Assembly (NCBI RefSeq): GCF_008711155.1
Contig: NZ_VUYQ01000003.1
Coordinates: 1-64,000 of the forward strand
From: Dechloromonas sp. CZR5
GTDB taxonomy: Bacteria > Pseudomonadota > Gammaproteobacteria > Burkholderiales > Rhodocyclaceae
Direction of reading: 5' to 3'
Length of the DNA stretch: 64,000 nt
Below are positions 18,618-27,143 of the stretch, in pieces (position 1 is the stretch's first letter; every line of letters starts with the position of its first letter). A program made the position numbers and the translations under genes. Below the pieces are notes generated by a model. That model did not search any database. It was not told where the DNA came from and worked only from the letters and a program-made list of their open reading frames with translations.

Positions 18618-19850
18618 TTATCGAAGATGCTTCAGGATTTTTTGCGGATGCCGACAGGCTTCGAGCATGCCGTTGTACCAAACAGCCAATGGATAGGTCG
18701 GGTTGTTGGAGACCTCCAGCTCACGCGCTGCACGCAGATCACCGAGATCGGCAGGGGCCGAGTGACCAATCGAACTCATGGCATGCGCATCGCCCGGTAG
18801 GGCCTTGAAGAGGTTGTAAGACCAGGTATCGTTTCGGAACGGAAGCGGGTCTTGGTTATCGTCGGCCCAATCGACCAGAACGATTGGGCGATGGCGGTCC
18901 CGCACTTCGGAGAATGCCGCATTCAGATGTAGGTCGCCGAAACCGTATCCGAGGAAGAGCAGACTATCGGCTTCATGCACCAGACGATTGACCTGCGCGA
19001 AGTACGTGCGGAACGGTTGTCGCAGAATCTGTTGGGTTTTTCCGTAACCGGCCACGAAGGGGGACATCGGATAGGTCGTCCCTTCCATTGAGTCCTGACT
19101 GTTACGACCAGTCGCGTGGACCGTATGATCCTTCGATGGCGTAGCCACCCAGGTGATGCCGTGCATGTCGTGTGCAACGCCAGTCATCGCGAAATGCACC
19201 GAACCATGAAGGTGGTAGATGAAATTCCAGTCTGTCCGGGCTATGACGGACATCGGATCAAATTTTCCAGCCGCATCGAAACCGGTTTGAAGTCCCGGCG
19301 ACGCTTGGGTGAAAAGGTTGTCGTAGTTCAGCGTGATGATGCCGATCTCGAACTCGTCCTGTAGTGCAGCCAAGAATTGCCCGAGTTCGGCGATTTCTGC
19401 TGCCTTCGCCGTGCTGGCAGTAGCGCAAGCGTCGATGAAGTGATTGACCAATTCACTCATCAGCGTACTGGTCAGATTTCCCAAGACCGCCCCATCGACA
19501 GCTTTCCTATCTCGTCCAAAATGCATCACCTCGGGCAACGAATTGGCCGTAAGCAGTGCATTTGATCCGTGCACCCGATGGAGGTCGGACAGGTAGGGGA
19601 TCAACAGGTTGAGCTGGTAAAGCACTTCCTCAAAATTTGCCCATTTGCGCAACTCCAGCTTCGGCGCACAAGCGTAATACGCATTGATGGCATCCCGGCA
19701 ATGTCGGTACAGGTTGGAAGTGGGATCGTCCGCTAAAGGGTGACTCTTACTCGCGCAGCCGTCGAAAAACGTGTCAACAGCACTGACGGAGGGCAGGCCG
19801 AAATCCAGCGAAGCGCCAGCACCGACGGTTATCAGTAGTTTCTTTTTCAT
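18618..19850 (-). CDS. standalone SIR2-like domain protein (probable defence)
   Basis: A 410-aa protein with a Rossmann NAD-binding start LLITVGAGASLDFG (GAGAS 10-14), TLNYDN (Asn175, Asp177) and HLHGS (His213/His215), then SLLFLGYGFGDLHLN near residue 310. These are SIR2 NAD-hydrolase motifs. Such proteins in Thoeris, DSR and similar systems deplete NAD+ on phage infection. No partner gene is adjacent, so it is either self-sufficient or controlled in trans. The ATG at 19850 places GAGAS correctly. It is inserted in opposite orientation between backbone genes. Confidence 0.85.
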   Translation of the reverse strand: MKKKLLITVGAGASLDFGLPSVSAVDTFFDGCASKSHPLADDPTSNLYRHCRDAINAYYACAPKLELRKWANFEEVLYQLNLLIPYLSDLHRVHGSNALLTANSLPEVMHFGRDRKAVDGAVLGNLTSTLMSELVNHFIDACATASTAKAAEIAELGQFLAALQDEFEIGIITLNYDNLFTQASPGLQTGFDAAGKFDPMSVIARTDWNFIYHLHGSVHFAMTGVAHDMHGITWVATPSKDHTVHATGRNSQDSMEGTTYPMSPFVAGYGKTQQILRQPFRTYFAQVNRLVHEADSLLFLGYGFGDLHLNAAFSEVRDRHRPIVLVDWADDNQDPLPFRNDTWSYNLFKALPGDAHAMSSIGHSAPADLGDLRAARELEVSNNPTYPLAVWYNGMLEACRHPQKILKHLR

Positions 19851-20474
19851 GAAAATCGAGTCGGAGCAAAACAAGCTTTCATAGTACAGGGCACTTGAAG
19901 TTCTTATCTGGGATTTTGTCCGGCCCGCCAAATCTTGGCCTGAATTGCGTCTGTTGTTCCACCTTGAAGTCTGTGCGTCCCCGGCCAAGCAACATGGCCG
20001 GTCGCGCTGTCGTGCTGCGCATCAAGCCACCTGCGGCGTCTCGCCCCATTCGGGCTTCCATCGTTCCCTCGCTCCGCTCGGCTGACGCCTCCGGCCCGGC
20101 TTCCAGATCCGGGCCTGCGCGCTTCGCTTGCCGTGCGGTCAGCACACAGGTATGGCCGTTGCCTTGTTCAGCCGTCTTCCTTGACTCCATCACCTTGCTC
20201 GCGACTGTAGCCCGCGGCCATGTGCCGTCAAGGCGCGCAGGGCCGTGTCCTCGGCTGCGCCTGCGGGCCGCACCAACCCTGCGCTTGTCTCCTTGACGGC
20301 CCCCGTCCGCGCGCTCCTGACCGTCGCGGGCGATGAACTCAGGAAAGACGGTGGCAACGAGGCCAACCGGGTTCCTCGTGCCGACCGCACCGAACAGCCG
20401 AAAGGCTGGGCTCCGAATCTTGGAATCCGGTGTGCGGTGTGAACAGCAAACCCTTTTTTGTCAGGAGAAAAACC
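19851..20474. other. 624-bp gap upstream of the SIR2 gene
   Basis: No gene is supported. It contains the SIR2 upstream region (minus strand), the second GC-rich long repeat (19976-20134) and about 340 bp of GC-rich leader before the DUF932 gene, ending in RBS AGGAG. Confidence 0.6.
19976..20134 (+). repeat. GC-rich long direct repeat, copy 2
   Basis: Partner of 16945-17101, same orientation, high but imperfect identity. The two copies bracket radC, the zinc-ribbon gene and SIR2. Confidence 0.75.
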
Positions 20475-21302
20475 ATGCAACTTGCATCCCGTTTCGCTTC
20501 CCGTTCCCCGTCGCTGCGCAGCGATCACCCGCTGTCCGATGACCAAATCCGCCGCGTGGCCCCGTCCATCTTCGCGGACGCCCCGCATGAGAGCCGTTCC
20601 GAGCGATACAGCTACATCCCCTCCGCCGCCGTGCTGGCCGAACTGCGCAAGGAAGGCTTTCAGCCCTTCATGGTGACGCAGACCCGCGTCCGCGATGAAG
20701 GCAAGCGGGAACACACCAAACACATGATCCGGCTGCGCCACGCCAGCCAGATCAACGGCGCGGAAGCCAATGAAATAGTGTTGCTCAATTCCCATGACGG
20801 GACGAGCAGCTATCAGATGCTGGCCGGAATGTTCCGCTTTGTTTGCAGCAATGGCCTTGTCTGCGGCGACACCGTGGCGGACGTGCGCGTACCCCACAAA
20901 GGCGACGTGGCCGGGCACGTCATCGAAGGCGCTTATCAGGTGTTGGGCGGCTTCGAGCAAGTGAAGGAATCGCGCGACCTGATGCGCGGCATCACGCTGG
21001 ACGATGGCGAGGCCGAAGTGTTCGCCCGCGCCGCGCTGTCCCTCAAGTACGACGACCTGGACAAGCCCGCGCCCATCACGGAATCGCAAATCCTGATGCC
21101 GCGCCGGTTCGACGACCGCCGCCCCGACCTGTGGAGCGTGTTCAACCGCACGCAGGAGAACTTGACCAAGGGCGGATTGCATGGCCGCGCCGCGAATGGC
21201 CGCAGGCAGAGCACACGCCCGGTGCAGGGCATTGACCAAAACATCCGACTGAACCGCGCCCTGTGGCTGCTGGCCGACGGCATGCGCGCCCTCAAGGCCT
21301 GA
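20475..21302 (+). CDS. DUF932 domain protein
   Basis: A 275-aa DUF932 protein common on plasmids and ICEs, related to phage/plasmid-like protein YubP-type families. The characteristic core is MIRLRHASQ...GANEIVLLNSHDGTSSYQMLAGMFRFVCSNGLV written as separate segments around residues 75-135. It has no signal peptide. Its role is unknown, though it is often linked to plasmid maintenance genes. The ATG at 20475 follows RBS AGGAGAAAAACC. It is co-directional with parB, 69 bp away. Confidence 0.85.
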   Translation: MQLASRFASRSPSLRSDHPLSDDQIRRVAPSIFADAPHESRSERYSYIPSAAVLAELRKEGFQPFMVTQTRVRDEGKREHTKHMIRLRHASQINGAEANEIVLLNSHDGTSSYQMLAGMFRFVCSNGLVCGDTVADVRVPHKGDVAGHVIEGAYQVLGGFEQVKESRDLMRGITLDDGEAEVFARAALSLKYDDLDKPAPITESQILMPRRFDDRRPDLWSVFNRTQENLTKGGLHGRAANGRRQSTRPVQGIDQNIRLNRALWLLADGMRALKA

Positions 21303-21371
21303 ACCGTTTTCTCTCCCGCCGGAGGGGCGGTTTCCCCTCCATTCCTTGTTTCATTCGATTGGAGATACACC

Positions 21372-23426
21372 ATGAATGCCACTACCCAAACCGAAACCCA
21401 AGCCATCCAAGCCGCCACGCTGGAAGCCGCCGACCCGACCAAGAACCTGATTCTGGTTCCGCTGTCGCGGCTGGTGCTGCGCCCCACGGGCCGCAACGTG
21501 CGCAAGACCCCGCGCATGTCCATCCCTGAACTGGCCGCGAGCATCCAGCGCGTGGGCCTGCTGCAAAACCTGATCGTGATTGCCGCCGCCGATGGCGCGC
21601 ATTACGAAGTCGTGGCCGGTGGCCGTCGCCTCGCAGCCCTCAAGCTGCTGGCGAAGAAGCACCGCATCCCGAAGGAATGGGAGGTGCCTTGCCTGTTGGT
21701 GGCCGATGGCACGGCCCGCACCGCCAGCCTCACCGAGAACGTGCAGCGCGAAGCCATGCACCCGGCAGACCAGTTCGAGGCCTTCGCGGCGCTGGTGGCC
21801 GAAGGTAGGCCCATTGAGGACATTGCGGCGGATTTCAGCGTGACGCCGCTGGTGGTGCAGCGCCGCTTGAAGCTGGCGAACGTCTCGCCGCGCCTGATGG
21901 CCGACTATCGCGCCGATGCCGTCACGCTCGATCAGTTGATGGCGCTTGCCATCACCGACGACCACGCCGCACAGGAAACTGCGTTCTACGATACGCCGAC
22001 GTGGCAGCGCCACCCGTCCAACTTGCGCGAACGTCTCACCGAGCGCGAAATCGACGCCTACCGGCATCCACTGGTGCGCTTTGTCGGGCTGGATGCCTAC
22101 GAGTCCGCTGGCGGTGGCGTGCGCCGCGACCTGTTCGCGGAAGGCGATGCGGGCGTGTATCTGACCGATGCCGCGCTGCTGGAACGGCTGGCGCAAGACA
22201 AGCTGGCAGGCCTCGCCGCCGAGGTGAAGGCCGAAGGCTGGGCATGGGTGGATGCCACGCCCGGCGTGACCCATGCCGACCTGCACGCCTTCCAGCGTGC
22301 GCCGAGGGAGCGGCGCGAACCGAGCAAGCGCGAGGCGCAGCGCATCGAGAAGCTGCAAACCAAGATGCAGGAAGTGGGCGAAGCGCTCGACGCCGCACTG
22401 GATGCCGAGGACGAGGACAAGGCCGACGCGCTGCAAGAGGAAGGCGAAGCCATGGGCGAACAGTTGCAGGCGCTGGAAGATGGGTTGCAATACTACAGCC
22501 CGAACGTGAAGGCCGCAGCCGGTGTAGTCGTCACCGTCGACCGCAACGGCGAGGCCGTGATTCATCGCGGGCTGTTGCGCGAGGCCGAAGCAAAGGCGCT
22601 GCGCACGCTGGAACGTCTGCGGCAGGGTGTCGCGGATGGTGAGGCAGCGAACGACGACGAAGGCGACACGACAGAAGAAGACCAAGCCCCAGCCATGTCC
22701 GACCGGTTGGCGCAGCGTTTGAGCGCGCACCGCACGGCGGCGCTACAAATCGAAGTCGCCCGGCATCCGCAAGCGGCGCTGGCCGCGCTGGTGCATGGCA
22801 TGGTGCAGACCGTCTTGCAGGAAAGCCGCTACGGCTTCAATCGTGATTCTCTGCCGTTGGGCGTGCGCCTCACCAAGCAAGACCGGCTGGAAAGCATGGC
22901 CCCGGACTGGCCGGAATCATCCGCCGCCGTGGCGTTGCGCGAACTGCAACGGGCATGGGCGGGCAAGCTGCCCGAGGACAGCGCCGAACTGTTCGCCGCG
23001 CTGCTGGCGATGGAGCAAGGCGAACTGGTCAAGCTGCTGGCCGTGTGCATGGCCTCCGCGGTAGACGTGGTGACGCCTCGCACCACGCAGCGTCAGCCCG
23101 GCGAAGAACTGGCGCAGGCCGTGGGCCTCGACATGGCGGCGTGGTGGATGCCGACCGCAGAGGGATATTTCAAGCACGTTCCGAAGGCCGTGATTCTGAA
23201 AGCCGTGGCCGAGTATGCGCCGGAGCACGTCTCGCGGCTGGCGAAGCTCAAGAAGGCCGACATTGCCAGCGAAGCCGAACGGCTGGCCGATGGTACGGGC
23301 TGGATGCCCGCCATCTTCAAGGCCGAAAGCCCGCAGGACGCCACGCCGGAAGATGCCCCGCAGCGGGACGCCCCGGAAGATGCCGACGCAATGGCAGTTG
23401 ATCCCGCCGAGGCGCTGGCCGCTTGA
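21372..23426 (+). CDS. parB: ParB/RepB/Spo0J-type partition protein, long form
   Basis: A 684-aa protein, twice the length of typical ParB. The N-terminal ParB/Srx domain (about 30-125) includes HYEVVAGGRRLAALKLL and ENVQREAMHPADQFEAF. A KorB-like HTH follows (about 135-190, IEDIAADFSVTPLVVQRRLKLANVS). A charged coiled coil occupies about 310-370, and the remaining C-terminal half is uncharacterised. It should bind the ICE centromere or regulate backbone genes. The matching ParA lies 6 kb away at 29477, as in Tn4371 elements. Confidence 0.9.
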   Translation: MNATTQTETQAIQAATLEAADPTKNLILVPLSRLVLRPTGRNVRKTPRMSIPELAASIQRVGLLQNLIVIAAADGAHYEVVAGGRRLAALKLLAKKHRIPKEWEVPCLLVADGTARTASLTENVQREAMHPADQFEAFAALVAEGRPIEDIAADFSVTPLVVQRRLKLANVSPRLMADYRADAVTLDQLMALAITDDHAAQETAFYDTPTWQRHPSNLRERLTEREIDAYRHPLVRFVGLDAYESAGGGVRRDLFAEGDAGVYLTDAALLERLAQDKLAGLAAEVKAEGWAWVDATPGVTHADLHAFQRAPRERREPSKREAQRIEKLQTKMQEVGEALDAALDAEDEDKADALQEEGEAMGEQLQALEDGLQYYSPNVKAAAGVVVTVDRNGEAVIHRGLLREAEAKALRTLERLRQGVADGEAANDDEGDTTEEDQAPAMSDRLAQRLSAHRTAALQIEVARHPQAALAALVHGMVQTVLQESRYGFNRDSLPLGVRLTKQDRLESMAPDWPESSAAVALRELQRAWAGKLPEDSAELFAALLAMEQGELVKLLAVCMASAVDVVTPRTTQRQPGEELAQAVGLDMAAWWMPTAEGYFKHVPKAVILKAVAEYAPEHVSRLAKLKKADIASEAERLADGTGWMPAIFKAESPQDATPEDAPQRDAPEDADAMAVDPAEALAA

Positions 23427-23490
23427 CCCACGCTGAAAGGCAAGCGTCCCGGCCTCGACCGGGGCGCTTCGCTTGGAAGGAGAACCGTCC

Positions 23491-23697
23491 ATGGCCCGCA
23501 CCACCAGCCGCCTGCGCATGGCGGCGATCTACGCGCCCGGTACGATACGCGCCCGCCGCTGGCACGGCGACGGCGACGTGCGCGGCTACCGCCCGCCCTC
23601 GGGCTGGTCAGCCCGCGCCGACCTTACCGACATTCACCCCATCACAGGCCGCACCTTGCCACGTGCCGTGTGGTGGCTCATCGAGACGAAGGAATAA
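23491..23697 (+). CDS. small 68-aa basic protein
   Basis: A 68-aa protein (MARTTSRLRMAAIYAPGTI...) rich in Arg and Trp, with no known domain. A strong RBS (GGAAGGAG) lies before ATG 23491, and small ORFs of this kind follow parB in related ICEs. It is probably co-transcribed with parB. Two large hairpins follow immediately. Confidence 0.65.
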   Translation: MARTTSRLRMAAIYAPGTIRARRWHGDGDVRGYRPPSGWSARADLTDIHPITGRTLPRAVWWLIETKE

Positions 23698-23708
23698 CCG
23701 CGATCAGT

Positions 23709-23780
23709 ACCGCGCCCAGGCCGTTCGGCCCTGGGCGCGGTGGACGCAAAAGTCCGGGCGCGGCAGTGGCCGCGCCCGGT
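23709..23780. repeat. two tandem GC-rich hairpins after the parB operon
   Basis: ACCGCGCCCAG (23709-23719) pairs with CTGGGCGCGGT (23731-23741). CCGGGCGCGGC (23754-23764) pairs with GCCGCGCCCGG (23769-23779) and is followed by TTT. Likely terminators, but unusually large and doubled. Confidence 0.6.
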
Positions 23781-23967
23781 TTCAACACCCACACCAAAAT
23801 GCCATGCCTGTACTGGCGGCCTTGAGGTATGATGAAAACTACAGCCGCGTCACGCTGAACCTGCTGCCGGGTTAAACGACGTTTCCACGCTTCCCCTTCG
23901 CTGACCGTGCCTATTCCCCGGTCGATGCGTAATCGGCAGACATCGACCAGTCACTGAGGAATTTGGC

Positions 23968-24720
23968 ATGACTGTCTCAACGTTTTTCGTTTCCGAAGCT
24001 GCCTTGCGCACCCTCAAACAGAGGGCACAGCGCGGCGTGAAAGGTGTTTCTTCGTCCCACCTGAGCGAAGCGGTTGCCGCAGCTTTGGGATTCAAGACCC
24101 ATGCGGCGCTGCGTGCTGCCCTTGCCGGTCGCGCGACCGCAGAGGCGCAGAAGCCAAGCAATGCCCGGCTGGTGCAACGCCTGCAGCAATTCGGCTACGC
24201 CGCACCCGACGACCTGCGGCTGCTGCCGGAGTTCGAGCACTCCTATTCGCCGTTCAAGACCTTTCCGCTGAGAACGCAGCGCAGCGCGCGCTGGCGAGTC
24301 TGGCGAAATCTGATGGTGGCTGCTGTCAACGCTGGTCTCGAACAGCGCCTGTTCGGGCTGTCGGAGGGTGACAACTGGTGGCCCGGTGGCGCCGAGGACA
24401 GCCATCACTGCGAGCGCAGCACCTATCGCTTCGTGTTCGATGGAGACCTGCCGGCGGTCGCCAGTGTGGATGCGATCAGCGGCGGTGAGCTTTCCATCCA
24501 TGTTGTTCTCAAGCCCCGGAAAACTGACATCCAGCCGGAGTGGTATTGCGATTTGAGCAGTGGGGACGCTGTGGCTTCTGGTTGGGTAGAGCGGCGCTTG
24601 GGGGCTTGGCTTCAGGACGGTGGCGAGGATGTCCACTGCAAGCGTGCTTTGCAGTCGCGCATTGCGGATGTTGGGATCGAGCCTGCGGGTTACTCCGATC
24701 AGGGCAGCTTCTTCATGTAG
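23968..24720 (+). CDS. uncharacterised 250-aa ICE protein
   Basis: Not assigned to a family. The N-terminal segment (about 14-50: LKQRAQRGVKGVSSSHLSEA then AAALGFKTHAALRAAL) resembles a short helical module shared by several ICE accessory proteins, which is recollection rather than a search result. The rest is mixed alpha/beta with Trp-rich patches. Start ATG 23968 is preceded by TGAGGAATT. It stands alone, with 740 bp of non-coding sequence after it. Confidence 0.65.
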   Translation: MTVSTFFVSEAALRTLKQRAQRGVKGVSSSHLSEAVAAALGFKTHAALRAALAGRATAEAQKPSNARLVQRLQQFGYAAPDDLRLLPEFEHSYSPFKTFPLRTQRSARWRVWRNLMVAAVNAGLEQRLFGLSEGDNWWPGGAEDSHHCERSTYRFVFDGDLPAVASVDAISGGELSIHVVLKPRKTDIQPEWYCDLSSGDAVASGWVERRLGAWLQDGGEDVHCKRALQSRIADVGIEPAGYSDQGSFFM

Positions 24721-25458
24721 CTGGCCTGCGGCGTAATAGCAGTCTCGGAGCCTGGGCGTATCGGCGCGATGCGCCGTCGGGCTTTCGGGCTGCGCCCCGT
24801 GCCGCCGTTGCCGTCACGGCCATTCGGCTTCAATCCCTCACGTCTTCGCGCCGGCGGCGCTGCGCGCTTCGCTTGCCTCCAGGGGATCGGCCGCAAGGCC
24901 CATCCCCGCCGCAATGGCCGGGCATGACAGATACGCCATGGCTTGCTGCGGCAGGTTGTGCAAATGCGTGCCGTCCCCAACGCTGGCGGTTCTTGCCCAT
25001 CACGTCACGAAGGACGGTTCACGGACGCGCCGCCCAGCCTCGCCATGGAGTTTCCACACCACGCCTCAAGACCGGCACCGCTGAGTGAAGTGGGGACGTT
25101 ATCACCTGTCGTCGGGAGTTTGACCTGGCCCGCGTCTGGAAACGCACCGCCGAAGCCTCCGTGCGGGGATGCCGAGCCGGCCATGTCTCCTTTCGGAGCG
25201 GTTCGGCCCAAGGCGTCCTTGGCTTGTTGTGAATCCTGGCGGGGGCATGGCTGCGCCTCGGGCTTCATGGCTGCAACCGTCCGGCGCAAACAATTTCCCC
25301 GCCGCTGCGCGGCTTCCTCGCGGGACAAATTCTTTTCGCCTTCCGGTTCTCCACTGCGTTGCGATCGCAAGCGGTGCAGCCCGCCCGTCCCCCGCCGGCC
25401 GGATCACAACAAGGACGCGATGGGCGCGAACCTTGTTCAACCGAAAGGAAAAATCATC
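24721..25458. other. 738-bp GC-rich gap before the DUF736 gene
   Basis: No reading frame with plausible protein composition. It resembles the other GC-rich leaders of this backbone, with short fragments such as GCGCTTCGCTTGCC shared with 20117-20130, and ends with RBS GAAAGGAAAAAT. Confidence 0.55.
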
Positions 25459-25773
25459 ATGGCTAACATCGGCATCTTCACCGCAGACAAAGACAGCTTC
25501 ACCGGCACGCTTCGCACCCTGACGCTCAACGTCAAGGTCAAGCTGCTTCCCAACGACAAGGGCAGCAGCGAGAACGCCCCCGACTTCCGCCTGCAGGCAG
25601 CCAGTCACGACATCGGCGCGGCGTGGAAGAAGACCAGCGAGGCCGGGCGGGAGTACCTGTCCGTGACCCTCGACGATCCTTCGTTCCCGGCAACGGTCTA
25701 TGCCCGCCTGATCGAAGGCGAGGACGGCACGCACGACCTCATCTGGTCGCGCAGCAAACCGCAGGCGGCCTGA
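25459..25773 (+). CDS. DUF736 family protein
   Basis: A 104-aa DUF736 protein: [36 protein letters not shown] and [19 protein letters not shown] are all family hallmarks. It is a small all-beta protein of unknown function, nearly always on ICEs and plasmids with Tn4371/IncP-like transfer genes. The ATG at 25459 fits the family N-terminus and follows an RBS. Confidence 0.9.
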   Translation: MANIGIFTADKDSFTGTLRTLTLNVKVKLLPNDKGSSENAPDFRLQAASHDIGAAWKKTSEAGREYLSVTLDDPSFPATVYARLIEGEDGTHDLIWSRSKPQAA

Positions 25774-25838
25774 CGGCCTCCGAAGCGCCCCGCCCACTGC
25801 GGCGGGGCCTTGTGCCGCTCATCGCGGCACTTCAACCG

Positions 25839-26129
25839 CTACGACCTGGCCGCCGCGAGCTGGCTCTCGGTCTCGGTCATCAGCACGGCGGTACTGCATT
25901 CAAGCGCGCCGGCGATCTTGAAGATGATCGCCAGCGTAGGCATGTGCTCGCCGCGTTCGACCTTGCCGACGTGGGAACGCTCGATCCCGGCCAAATTCGC
26001 CAGCGACTCCTGCGCGATTCCCCGTTCAGCTCGCAGCGCCCGCACTGCCGCGCCGAAGGCTTGCGCCAACTCGGCATCGAAAGTGGTAACGCCGGCCGGT
26101 CGGCCGGGTTGAATTGGACGCTTCTGCAT
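25839..26129 (-). CDS. XRE-family repressor
   Basis: A 96-aa protein with a Cro/CI HTH (about 25-80: GAAVRALRAERGIAQESLAN, LAGIERSHVGKVERGEHMPT). Its start codon lies inside a 13-bp perfect inverted repeat (26114-26145), so it should shut off its own transcription or translation. A TTG at 26156 could extend it by 9 residues. It is divergent from DUF2958 and a candidate switch for the element. Confidence 0.88.
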   Translation of the reverse strand: MQKRPIQPGRPAGVTTFDAELAQAFGAAVRALRAERGIAQESLANLAGIERSHVGKVERGEHMPTLAIIFKIAGALECSTAVLMTETESQLAAARS

Positions 26130-26145
26130 GGACAGAAGCGTCCAA
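26114..26145. promoter_or_regulatory. 13-bp palindrome over the XRE start codon
   Basis: TTGGACGCTTCTG (26114-26126) and CAGAAGCGTCCAA (26133-26145) are perfect inverted repeats with a 6-nt centre that includes the ATG. Probable operator of the XRE protein. Confidence 0.65.
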
Positions 26146-26160
26146 TTTCGAGACAATTAA

Positions 26161-26420
26161 AACCACGTTATCTTTAACTCATTTGCCGGATTTCGCGTGC
26201 TTCCGTGCTTTTACGGAAAACCGCATTTGTGGATTCCGACAGAAGCGGGAAGCCGTATCCGTGCCTTCACTGACCTGTTCAATTCCGCTTTTCCGCTTCC
26301 GTGCATGTACGGATTCGATGGCATGCGCTTTCGCGCTTTCACACAAAAGCACTCTTCCGGTTCGGTGGTTTCACGCTTTCGCGGAAAGACGGATTCGTGC
26401 ATCCTCGGTTCCGTGGGGTT
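26161..26420. repeat. short-repeat region between XRE and DUF2958
   Basis: CGCTTTCGCG occurs at 26326-26335 and 26374-26383, and CGGATTCG at 26310-26317 and 26390-26397. Several TTCCG(T)GC variants lie between. It could be regulatory or an accessory origin; nothing coding is evident. Confidence 0.4.
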
Positions 26421-26427
26421 CCTGACC

Positions 26428-26778
26428 ATGACCCAGCCTCTCACCACCGTCGACGAGCGCGCGCAACTACTCGCCAACGGCGTAGCACGCGCCGCTGGTC
26501 AGAGCATCGACCCGATGCCCGTTGTGCGCCTATTCACGCCCGACGCGCACGCGACCTGGCTGCTGGCTGCGCTCGACCCAGCCGATGGCGATTCGGCCTG
26601 GGGCCTCATCGACCTCGGCATTGGCATGCCGGAATTGGGGACGGTCAAGCTTTCCGATCTGGCAACAATCGTCGGGCCGCGCCAGCGGCCCATCCAGCGC
26701 GACCAGTATTTCCGCGCATCGCGGCCATTATCGGAGTATGTCCGGCTGGCACAGATCGATGGCTCGATTCCCGACTGA
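26428..26778 (+). CDS. DUF2958 domain protein
   Basis: A 116-aa protein with the DUF2958 core: PVVRLFTPDAHATWLLAALD, DSAWGLIDLGIGMPELG and RDQYFRASRPLSEY. The family is small, cytosolic and typical of conjugative elements; its function is unknown. The ATG at 26428 is chosen because the upstream in-frame sequence is repeat-rich and lacks protein-like composition. It is divergent from the XRE repressor and probably under its control. Confidence 0.85.
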   Translation: MTQPLTTVDERAQLLANGVARAAGQSIDPMPVVRLFTPDAHATWLLAALDPADGDSAWGLIDLGIGMPELGTVKLSDLATIVGPRQRPIQRDQYFRASRPLSEYVRLAQIDGSIPD

Positions 26779-27143
26779 TCGAGCCCCATGACCCTGCCAA
26801 GGCGGGCCATCCAGACACAGGCCGTTGCGGTGCATTGTGTCTATTTCGGTCTGGCTTATGACGGTGGCAATCTGAATCGCCACTCTTGCGCCACGGCGGT
26901 GCGGCCCTGATCGAAAGGGGCATGATGCATTGCACGGTTTGCGGCAGGGTGCCCACTGCTGCGCCCTTTTTCGGGGGCAGCCGTCGCATTCGGACGATCC
27001 CTGCAAGACTTCGGAGTCCATCTGTCTTGACACCGCTCGTTACAGCTTGAGTTTATTCCTTTGGTGGTAGAGCGTGGAGGTTTTGATGGCGTAGCTCCAG
27101 CGTGCCGACGTGGCGATGATCCCTGTCAACAGGAGGTTGCCTC
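26779..27143. other. 365-bp gap before the DUF2285 gene
   Basis: No gene. TTGACA at 27027-27032 with TTTATT 19 bp later is a weak promoter candidate for the repA region. The gap ends with RBS CAGGAGG (27130-27136). Confidence 0.4.

Noticed and set aside
21351..22730. Long minus-strand open frame opposite parB
   Set aside because: Antisense to a well-supported ParB gene in high-GC DNA; no recognisable protein features.
24943..25458. Upstream in-frame extension of the DUF736 gene
   Set aside because: DUF736 proteins start at [11 protein letters not shown]; the extension lacks protein-like composition and the internal ATG has an RBS.
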